Shown here in pieces: positions 12,857 through 18,045 of a stretch of 18,045 nucleotides of DNA. The stretch's first letter is position 1. Each line of letters opens with the position of its first letter. This stretch comes from Adlercreutzia rubneri. GTDB lineage: Bacteria > Actinomycetota > Coriobacteriia > Coriobacteriales > Eggerthellaceae. Below the pieces are notes generated by a model. That model was not told the DNA's origin. It did not search any database and saw only the letters and a program-made list of their open reading frames with translations. The stretch covers positions 1 through 18,045 of the forward strand of contig NZ_WPOO01000031.1 in the NCBI RefSeq assembly GCF_009755265.1. Direction: 5' to 3'. A program made the translations under genes and the position numbers.

Positions 12857-14253
12857 CAGATATCCAACTCCTGGTAGACGTCCACGGCACCGGCCGTGGG
12901 AGATTCGAAAGCAAATGAGAAGCCGAGAATGCGCACTTCGTCCCCGTCGCGGGCGCCGGCCTTCTCGAGGGCCGTATCGACTCCCATGCGCTTGAAGCGG
13001 TGCTGGAAGAAGGCCACGGCCTCCTCGTTCTCCCAGTCGGTCTGCACCACCATGCGCTCCACCTGCACGCCGGAAACGCGCCAGGCGCCGGGGCCCTCGG
13101 AGATGATGTCGAAGCGCTTCTCGCGGGCCTCGCGGCGCAGCTCCCACACGTGGTCGTACTGCATGTCGGATGCCGCCTGCTCGCGGGCCGCCTCGCGCAG
13201 GGCGTGCACCTTGGTGGCGATGGCGGCCTTCAGCGAGTCTACACCGGCGCCCGTCAGCGCGCTTATGCGGTAGAGCTTCGGATCGATGGGGCTTTCCACG
13301 AACTCGTTGCCCCCGGCCGCGGCGATGGAGTCCTCGCGCACCCGGGCGGCCAGCGCCTCGCAGGCCTCCTCGGTGCCGGGCGCGTCGATCTTGTTGGCCA
13401 CGACGATGCGGGGCCGCGCCGCCAGCTCGTCGGCGTACAGGGCCAACTCGTTCTTGATGATCTCGTAGTCCTCCAAAGGATCGCGGCCCTCCCAGTCGCC
13501 GGTCAAATCGACGACCTGCACGATGAGGGCCGTGCGCTCAATATGGCGCAGGAACTCGTGCCCCAGCCCGCGGCCCTCGGAGGCCCCTTCGATGAGCCCC
13601 GGGATATCGGCCACGACGAAGGAGAGATCGCCCGAGGTGGCCACGCCGAGGTTGGGAACGAGCGTGGTGAACGGGTAGTCGGCGATCTTCGGCCGCGCGG
13701 CGCTCATCTTCGCGATGAGCGAGCTTTTGCCCGCCGACGGCATGCCCACCAAGGCCGCGTCGGCCATGAGCTTCATTTCCAGCTCGATCCAGCGCTCCTC
13801 GGCCGGCTCGCCCAGCTCGGCGAAGGCCGGCGCGCGACGCGTGGAGGTGACGAAGTGGATGTTGCCGCGGCCGCCCATGCCGCCGCGCGCCACGGTGACC
13901 GACTCGCCGTCGTGGGTCAGATCGGCGATCATCTCGCCCACTTCCCCCTCTTCCTCGAAGTACTCGCGCACAACGGTGCCCACGGGCACCTTCAGCACGA
14001 GATCCTCGCCGGTGGCGCCGTGCATGCGGCTGCCGCGGCCGTGGGTGCCGCGCTCGGCCTTGAAGTGGTGCTTGAAGCGGTACTCGATGAGCGAGGAGAC
14101 CGAGGCGTCGGCCACAACGATGACATTGCCGCCGTGACCGCCGTCGCCGCCGTCGGGGCCGCCCTTGGGCACATGGGCCTCGCGCCGGAACGACATGCAC
14201 CCGGCACCCCCGTTTCCGCCCTTCACATTGATGCGTACTTTATCGATAAACAT
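12856..14253 (-). CDS. obgE: Obg family GTPase (ObgE/CgtA)
   Basis: ObgE is an essential GTPase that binds the 50S subunit and acts in its assembly and in stringent-type control. The protein has 465 residues. The Obg fold is at 1-158, rich in glycine (KGGNGGAGCMSFRREAHVPK). The G domain has G1 GMPSAGKSS (170-178), the switch TT in YPFTTLVPNLG, G3 DIPGL (216-220) followed by IEGASEGRGLGHEFLRH, and NKID (287-290). A C-terminal OCT domain (about 385-455; FDIISEGPGAWRVSG, RFKRMGVDTALEKAGARDGD) is present, as in Gram-positive Obg. ATG 14253 (MFIDKVRI) is the family start, with AAAGG 5 bases upstream; the longer frame to 14322 crosses the upstream hairpin. Confidence 0.97.
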   Translation of the reverse strand: MFIDKVRINVKGGNGGAGCMSFRREAHVPKGGPDGGDGGHGGNVIVVADASVSSLIEYRFKHHFKAERGTHGRGSRMHGATGEDLVLKVPVGTVVREYFEEEGEVGEMIADLTHDGESVTVARGGMGGRGNIHFVTSTRRAPAFAELGEPAEERWIELEMKLMADAALVGMPSAGKSSLIAKMSAARPKIADYPFTTLVPNLGVATSGDLSFVVADIPGLIEGASEGRGLGHEFLRHIERTALIVQVVDLTGDWEGRDPLEDYEIIKNELALYADELAARPRIVVANKIDAPGTEEACEALAARVREDSIAAAGGNEFVESPIDPKLYRISALTGAGVDSLKAAIATKVHALREAAREQAASDMQYDHVWELRREAREKRFDIISEGPGAWRVSGVQVERMVVQTDWENEEAVAFFQHRFKRMGVDTALEKAGARDGDEVRILGFSFAFESPTAGAVDVYQELDI

Positions 14254-14294
14254 AGGAGCCTTTCGAAAGCTAGTATGGTGAGTAGATGATACAA

Positions 14295-14324
14295 CAATGC
14301 CCCCTGAAACTTCAGAGGGCATTG
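14295..14324 (-). terminator. Hairpin between rpmA and obgE, possible attenuator or processing site
   Basis: A 13-bp stem with one imperfect pair (CAATGCCC...GGGCATTG ends, loop AAAC/GTTT) sits in the 112-base rpmA-obgE gap. On the minus strand it is followed by TTGTATC, a poor U-tract, so termination would be partial at best. It may set the ratio of ribosomal-protein to downstream expression or be an RNase processing site. Confidence 0.5.
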
Positions 14325-14365
14325 GGTTACCGTTGATGTTACGCAGTCGTTGAGACTTAAAGCGT

Positions 14366-14626
14366 TTAGGCGGTCTGCTCGGCCGGGATGACGTGAATCT
14401 TGCGCTTCTGGCCGCGCGTGAACTTCAGCGTGCCATCGCACAGGGCGAACAGGGTGTCGTCCTTGCCGCGGCCCACGTTCTCACCGGGATGGAAGTGGGT
14501 GCCGCGCTGGCGGACGATGATGTTGCCGGTCTTCACAGCCTCGCCGGCGAACTTCTTCACGCCCAGTCGCTGCGCGTGGGAGTCGCGACCGTTACGGGTA
14601 GAGCCCAAGCCTTTCTTGTGTGCCAT
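14366..14626 (-). CDS. rpmA: Large-subunit ribosomal protein L27
   Basis: L27 reaches the peptidyl-transferase centre with its N-terminus. The protein has 86 residues, starting MAHKKGLGSTRNGRDSHAQR, the classic family N-terminus without the cleavable extension found in many Firmicutes. IIVRQRGTHFHPGENVGRGKDDTLF-type sequence follows. ATG 14626 has AAGGAGGAA upstream. It lies 21 bases after the rplU stop. Confidence 0.98.
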   Translation of the reverse strand: MAHKKGLGSTRNGRDSHAQRLGVKKFAGEAVKTGNIIVRQRGTHFHPGENVGRGKDDTLFALCDGTLKFTRGQKRKIHVIPAEQTA

Positions 14627-14647
14627 GAGAGATTCCTCCTTAACCCG

Positions 14648-14968
14648 TTACTCGGCCTTGGCCGTACCGACGGATTCGATCTTCACGCGGGTCAGGTTCT
14701 GACGATGACCGCGCAGCTTCTTGTAGTTCTTGCGCTTCTTGAACTTGAAGACCAGCGCCTTGTCGCCCTTGAACTGCTCGAGCACGGTGGCCACAACCTT
14801 GGTCTTGGCGGCCTTCTCGGGGTCGGCCTCCACCTTGTCGCCGTCCACCACGCAGATGGCCTCAAGTTCCACCTTGTCGCCAGGCTCGACGTTGAGCTTC
14901 TCGATGTTGATCTTGTCTCCGGGGGCGACTTTGTACTGCTTGCCGCCCGTTTTCACGATTGCGTACAT
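14648..14968 (-). CDS. rplU: Large-subunit ribosomal protein L21
   Basis: L21 binds 23S rRNA in the 50S subunit. The protein has 106 residues beginning MYAIVKTGGKQYKVAPGDKI, with KRKNYKKLRGHRQNLTRVKI near the C-terminus, both diagnostic. ATG 14968 has AAGGAGAAA 5 bases upstream. It is the first gene of the eight-gene leftward operon, about 32 bases from the predicted transcription start. Confidence 0.98.
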   Translation of the reverse strand: MYAIVKTGGKQYKVAPGDKINIEKLNVEPGDKVELEAICVVDGDKVEADPEKAAKTKVVATVLEQFKGDKALVFKFKKRKNYKKLRGHRQNLTRVKIESVGTAKAE

Positions 14969-15006
14969 GTAAGTTTCTCCTTGAATGTGACTAAACGCAA
15001 GGCGAT

Positions 15007-15035
15007 ATCTTACCCGACACCCCCGCGCGAGTCAA
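15007..15035 (-). promoter_or_regulatory. Sigma70-type promoter of the rplU operon
   Basis: On the minus strand TTGACT (15035-15030), a 17-base spacer and TAAGAT (15012-15007) match housekeeping consensus at 5/6 and about 4/6. The predicted start near 15000 gives a roughly 30-base leader to rplU, too short for a large structured L21-binding leader. Confidence 0.8.
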
Positions 15036-15204
15036 TGATTTTCTCCCGCAAAAACCCGCCGTTCACCGAGCATCTACATATATAAGAGACGAGGAGGGCA
15101 CTTCCCTGAGTTCGAGCCCGGAGAACAGGCAAGTCATCCATTTTCAAGACTGAAACTATACAATAGCATCTAGGTCATAGGTTGGCATGAGATAGGATGG
15201 CGCG

Positions 15205-16728
15205 ATGGATTATCAACGAGAGCTTCTTGGAGGCAGTTCCTTCCTTGATCGTTACGAAGAGCAGCTAAGCTCGCTCTGTCGCAACCAGCGCTTCATTAAC
15301 ATGATTTCCTTGGCGTCAAAAGAAGCAGCAGAAAAGACGGGGTCAGATACAGGTAAGGCCGGAAAGAACATCATCTCCGACACTCTCTTTCGCGAGCGCG
15401 CTTATCTCCTGCTTCCGGAGTACGCCCATATCGTCGACGATGTTGCGCGAAGCGGCTATTCGAAAAAGTCTGCCGTTCTCTCGATCTACTACGCTGCCAA
15501 AATTCTGAATGCTTCCTCCTCTTGCGGAAGCTATTCGGCGTCACAGGCAAACGAATCGGCAGCCTGCCAGCAAGATTATCATGCTCAGAATTCGTCGAAT
15601 GCGAACGCTCGACGAATTTGGGAGGAGATAGCTTTCATCATAGACAAGTATCGCAAAGACGGCGCCCCCGAACGCGAATTTCAGATCGAAATGGAGAACG
15701 CCTTCGAGAAATTGGGGTGGTCCCGAAGGCTTGGAGAGGTGATCGCCCAATACACTATCCCCGTAGGCTCAGCCCATTCAGTGCGCCCCGATCTCATCAT
15801 CACCAAAGAAGGCACGCCGATCTTTGTCGTCGAGCTCAAAAAGCCGTCATCTGGAGCAACCCCGCGAAACGCCGATCAACTGTTCTCCTACATGCGCCTC
15901 CTCAAGCTCAATGTGGGCCTGCTGATCTCCGACGTCGTCCAACTCTACTATGATGACCCCTCGAATGCAGGCAATCCGCGCCTCGTCGAGAGCATCCCTG
16001 CAAGGAGCGACTGCGAAGAGGGGCCGCTCTTGTTCGATCTCCTTATGAAAGACGGCTTCGCTAAATCGAGCCTCAATGCTTATATCGCGGAAACTCTCTC
16101 GCAGCAAACCACCTTAACCCAGGTGCAGTACTTGAGGTCCCGGCTTCTTTCGGAGCAAGGGGCTACGCTGGTCAACGAGGCGCTTACTGATTTTTTCCAT
16201 TCTGAGGCCGCCAAAGACGTCATTCACGACGCCCTCCGAATTTACCTCCAAAAGGAGTATCCCCAGGAGGTTGTCTCTCAAGCACTCGATGGTCTCGATA
16301 TCAAATGGGAAAATCAACCTCGGTCGAACAATTCCCCGCTCGGCCAAACATCGGCTCGCGAGGAGCACACCAACAGAGAGTCATCTTACTCCCCCACAAA
16401 AGAACCCTCCCTCTTTCGAGGCAAAAAGGTCGGCCAAATTGCGAACGACCACCTGAGGGCCATGCTAGAGAGGGGAAACGTATCTCCTGAAGAAATCCAA
16501 CTTATGGAAACCAGAGAATACAGTAAACGCGTTTTCGGAATCAACTACCCGTTGCTCGTTCCCACATCAAGCCCCCACGACCGCGCGCGATATTACGCTA
16601 CCCCCCTTTTCATTAGGGGCATCGCCTACAAACTCTGCAACGATTGGCACGAATCGCCCGCGAATAACGATCGGCCTTATCTCGTGTCATGGCTCCAAAG
16701 CCACGCGCAGGACATATTCTCCTCGTGA
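15205..16728 (+). CDS. Standalone HsdR_N-like PD-(D/E)XK nuclease, orphan restriction/defence candidate
   Basis: The predicted protein has 507 residues. About 155-252 matches the type I restriction R-subunit N-terminal nuclease (HSDR_N/HSDR_N_2): REFQIEMENAFEKLGW (E162/E164), then RPDLII (D196), VVELKKP (E210, K212), Q225 and YMRLLKLNVGLLISD. These form the PD-(D/E)XK active site, with Q225 at the place of the HsdR Q-x-x-x-Y motif (Q225, Y229). No helicase motifs follow. Residues 1-150 are helical with no known match. The C-terminal ~100 (409-507; MLETREYSKRVFGINYPLL is nearly MET variant, RYYATPLFIRG, KLCNDWHE) look like a distinct module that I recall loosely from other restriction-associated proteins. 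It has a moderate ribosome site (ATAGGAT). It is the only plus-strand gene here, lower in GC than the operon, and no methylase or specificity subunit is nearby. Confidence 0.75.
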   Translation: MDYQRELLGGSSFLDRYEEQLSSLCRNQRFINMISLASKEAAEKTGSDTGKAGKNIISDTLFRERAYLLLPEYAHIVDDVARSGYSKKSAVLSIYYAAKILNASSSCGSYSASQANESAACQQDYHAQNSSNANARRIWEEIAFIIDKYRKDGAPEREFQIEMENAFEKLGWSRRLGEVIAQYTIPVGSAHSVRPDLIITKEGTPIFVVELKKPSSGATPRNADQLFSYMRLLKLNVGLLISDVVQLYYDDPSNAGNPRLVESIPARSDCEEGPLLFDLLMKDGFAKSSLNAYIAETLSQQTTLTQVQYLRSRLLSEQGATLVNEALTDFFHSEAAKDVIHDALRIYLQKEYPQEVVSQALDGLDIKWENQPRSNNSPLGQTSAREEHTNRESSYSPTKEPSLFRGKKVGQIANDHLRAMLERGNVSPEEIQLMETREYSKRVFGINYPLLVPTSSPHDRARYYATPLFIRGIAYKLCNDWHESPANNDRPYLVSWLQSHAQDIFSS

Positions 16729-16730
16729 TT

Positions 16731-16979
16731 TTACATGGGGCGAGCTGCAACTTCCGGCTCGTTTTCCAGTAGATCTTCGACGAGATAGACGGGATCCATG
16801 TACTGGATGCCGTAGGCGCCCTCGTTAATCTGCTCGGCCAATCGGCTCGAGTAATAGATGCGGAGGGCTTCCTCGGCATCAATGTTGAGGCGTTCCGCCA
16901 AAAGCGTCACGATTTCCGTGTCCTGATTGCGCTTCAGCGTTTCTTCCAAAATATCCGGACTTATTGGCGCGTCAATCAT
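16731..16979 (-). CDS. Small DUF3791-like protein, third gene of the toxin-antitoxin-like operon
   Basis: The protein has 82 residues, acidic and helical, with no signal or membrane segment. Its ALRIYYSSRLAEQINEG...YLVEDLLE core aligns by eye, with a single one-residue gap, to AFRLLQESEIMQG...YLVDDI in the DUF3791 protein at 17455-17679, suggesting distant paralogy. ATG 16979 overlaps the DUF3990 stop as ATGA, so it is translated with that gene. Its stop is only 2 bases from the stop of the convergent nuclease gene. A second antitoxin or accessory role is inference. Confidence 0.7.
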   Translation of the reverse strand: MIDAPISPDILEETLKRNQDTEIVTLLAERLNIDAEEALRIYYSSRLAEQINEGAYGIQYMDPVYLVEDLLENEPEVAARPM

Positions 16980-17458
16980 TGCGTCACCTCATAGGCCTCT
17001 TCGAATACTAAGGTTCGATCCAAGAAGGGCTGAGATTTGAAACAGTACTGATCGTTGCGATCGTAGAAGCTCAGTTCCTCGATGGTGCGATCCAGCGTCC
17101 AGAGCCCTTTGTAATAGAGATCGACGGCCCGATACACCTGATCGTCAGCCACACCACCGGCAATTAGATCGAAACCCTCGTCCTGCGACTCGCCGCGACG
17201 GCACGAACAAACGAACTCCACCCACTCGCGATCATTTTGTTCGAAGACGAGAACGTTGCCGCTAACGTCCCCCTCTGTAAAATCGTAGACGTTTACCAGA
17301 GGCCTCCCACCTGCACGCATCGCCTTCCGGCGCGCCCACAACTCTGCTTGCTTCTTCACCGACGTCAGATAGAAACCCCGGCCGAAGTCGAGACGATCGC
17401 GGGATCGCGCAACATCGGGGCGATCGACCACGGTATTCGATCCATGAAAGAGCTTCAT
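16976..17458 (-). CDS. DUF3990 family protein, ADP-ribosyltransferase-like, putative toxin
   Basis: The protein has 160 residues. MKLFHGSNTVVDRPDV (H5-G-S), then DFGRGFYLTSVKKQAELWA (24-42) are the DUF3990 signature. In ADP-ribosyltransferase-like folds the early His and the later G-x-Y/F-x-T strand bind NAD. DLIAGGVADDQVYRAVD and the C-terminal QYCFKSQPFLDRTLVFEE complete the family pattern. ATG 17458 overlaps the DUF3791 stop (ATGA), and its own stop overlaps the next start the same way. Family knowledge places DUF3990 in the ART superfamily, commonly paired with DUF3791. Toxic activity and target are not shown by sequence. Confidence 0.85.
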   Translation of the reverse strand: MKLFHGSNTVVDRPDVARSRDRLDFGRGFYLTSVKKQAELWARRKAMRAGGRPLVNVYDFTEGDVSGNVLVFEQNDREWVEFVCSCRRGESQDEGFDLIAGGVADDQVYRAVDLYYKGLWTLDRTIEELSFYDRNDQYCFKSQPFLDRTLVFEEAYEVTQ

Positions 17459-17679
17459 ACCGCATAGCCCTTTTCGCGAGCGAAGGTCGTTATATCGTCG
17501 ACAAGGTATTCTTTGCCAAGGCAATGCAGTGCGTCGTAGCAAGGAATGATATAGCCCTGCATGATCTCCGATTCCTGAAGCAGGCGGAAGGCATCAGGGA
17601 CCGATATGCGCCATGCGTCAGCAAGAGCGTGCAGAAGGAACACGCTAAAGGCGATCTCGTCCCTCGTTTTCTCGCTCAC
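17455..17679 (-). CDS. DUF3791 family protein, putative antitoxin partner
   Basis: The protein has 74 residues. ISVPDAFRLLQESEIMQGYI, then CYDALHCLGKEYLVDDI is the DUF3791 pattern of a compact helical protein. It starts with GTG at 17679, supported by AAAGGAG 6 bases upstream. It is first in the three-gene operon, an order typical of antitoxin-first modules, and overlaps the DUF3990 gene by four bases. Confidence 0.85.
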   Translation of the reverse strand: MSEKTRDEIAFSVFLLHALADAWRISVPDAFRLLQESEIMQGYIIPCYDALHCLGKEYLVDDITTFAREKGYAV

Positions 17680-17705
17680 GGCCCGCTCCTTTCGAAGAGA
17701 TTTTC

Positions 17706-17714
17706 ATCATAGCA
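17706..17714 (-). promoter_or_regulatory. Extended -10 promoter of the DUF3791 operon
   Basis: TGC-TATGAT on the minus strand matches an extended -10 element (TGn followed by 5/6 of TATAAT). It lies about 26 bases upstream of the GTG start. No good -35 hexamer is seen at 17 bases, consistent with extended -10 promoters. Confidence 0.55.
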
Positions 17715-17767
17715 CAAGCATCAAACAACCCGCTATACGTAGTCTTTCAATACGCTGTCAGCTATCT

Positions 17768-17865
17768 GGAAAATGTGCTTTTTTGTTCAGGCCTCTGACC
17801 TGGGAAATCTGGAGTTATACCAGGTCAAACTAGGTGTTTCCTGAAAACAAAAAAGCACGTTTTCC
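17768..17865. repeat. 98-bp palindromic intergenic repeat (AGCACGTTTTCC type)
   Basis: The arms at 17768-17791 and 17840-17865 are complementary apart from one substitution and a 2-base insertion; both contain the GTGCTTTTTTGTT/AACAAAAAAGCAC block. Inside is a second hairpin GACCTGG (17797-17803)/CCAGGTC (17820-17826). A further direct copy of AGCACGTTTTCC lies at 17885-17896. It looks like a dispersed palindromic repeat or small MITE upstream of the DUF3791 operon. Confidence 0.7.
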
Positions 17866-17928
17866 AAATTTCGCGAGCCAAAATAGCACGTTTTCCGAAA
17901 CGAGGAGAAGTCAAGCGGAGCAATCATG

Positions 17929-18003
17929 AACCACCCCTCAAAGGGGTGGTTTGCTCTGGGCCTATAAGGCCGAGGGGGGCCGGCAGCGTCTAAAGGCGCT
18001 GCC
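17929..18003 (-). mobile_element. Probable IS200/IS605-type end with omega-RNA-like hairpins
   Basis: There are three hairpins in a row: a perfect 10-bp stem with 3-base loop at 17929-17951 (AACCACCCCT/AGGGGTGGTT), a 5-bp stem at 17959-17971 (GGCCT/AGGCC) and a 7-bp stem at 17982-18003 (GGCAGCG/CGCTGCC). On the minus strand the strongest hairpin is followed by CATGATTG, so the sequence reads GGGGTGGTTCATGA, resembling the 3' end of TnpB-associated omega RNAs and the matching transposon right end as I recall them. The tnpB gene would lie to the right, outside the window. The 10-bp hairpin could instead be a simple terminator. Confidence 0.4.
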
Positions 18004-18043
18004 TCTCACTTCGTTCAAGCCGTACCGCCCTTGTCTCTCGCGG
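17990..18043 (-). CDS. Possible C-terminal tail of a TnpB-like protein (partial)
   Basis: A frame entering from the right edge reads PRETRAVRLERSERQRL and stops at TAG 17992-17990, within the third hairpin. Arg/Glu-rich tails that overlap the omega-RNA scaffold are common in TnpB proteins. Seventeen residues cannot establish the family, and the call depends entirely on the hairpin context. Confidence 0.2.
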   Translation of the reverse strand, partial: PRETRAVRLERSERQRL

Positions 18044-18045
18044 GC

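Noticed and set aside
15197..15210. Alternative ATG at 15197 for the nuclease gene
   Set aside because: It is in a different frame (MARWIINES) that does not continue into the nuclease domain; ATG 15205 opens the full 507-codon frame.

Overview
The window is high-GC bacterial chromosome. Gene order, protein sequences and repeat-rich spacers suggest a gut member of class Coriobacteriia, probably Eggerthellaceae (Eggerthella, Gordonibacter, Adlercreutzia or Slackia type). That placement rests on recognition of sequence style, not a search. Almost all genes are on the minus strand; the one clear plus-strand gene is an accessory nuclease at 15205-16728.

Layout. (1) 1-2472 is accessory and repeat-rich. 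It holds the end of an IS3/IS150-like element running off the left edge, an AT-rich patch, a gene for a DUF559-like (Vsr-fold) nuclease-domain protein, three copies of a dispersed motif with core CTAACAACTC, a 42-bp tandem repeat (3 units), a 36/37-bp tandem repeat (5 units) and the probable terminator of the cyd operon. (2) 2473-7788 is a respiratory block: cydA-cydB for cytochrome bd quinol oxidase, with a large STAND/SARP-BTAD regulator directly upstream in the same orientation and a candidate 7-codon leader ORF before cydA. (3) 7789-8391 is a gene-free spacer with a 45-bp repeat and the terminator of the next operon. (4) 8392-14968 is a long housekeeping operon transcribed leftward from a good sigma70-type promoter (15007-15035): rplU, rpmA, obgE, proB, proA, nadD, yqeK, rsfS. 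The genes mostly abut or overlap. The exception is a 202-bp element with perfect 29-bp inverted arms lodged between yqeK and rsfS. (5) 14969-18045 is accessory again. It holds a standalone HsdR_N-like PD-(D/E)XK nuclease, a convergent three-gene operon (DUF3791, DUF3990, DUF3791-like) that looks like an ADP-ribosyltransferase-type toxin-antitoxin module, a palindromic intergenic repeat, and three hairpins at the right edge that resemble the omega-RNA end of an IS200/IS605 (TnpB) element.

How the parts work together. The core operon couples ribosomal large-subunit proteins and assembly/silencing factors (L21, L27, ObgE, RsfS) with proline synthesis (ProB, ProA), NAD synthesis (NadD) and nucleotide clean-up (YqeK). 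The cyd block gives high-affinity oxygen reduction under a dedicated regulator. The flanking regions carry nuclease and toxin-like genes bordered by IS remnants and lineage-type repeats, as expected of integration hot spots. The most novel candidates are the DUF3791/DUF3990/DUF3791-like module with the adjacent orphan nuclease, the DUF559 cassette bounded by the CTAACAACTC repeats, and the long palindrome inside the ribosomal operon.
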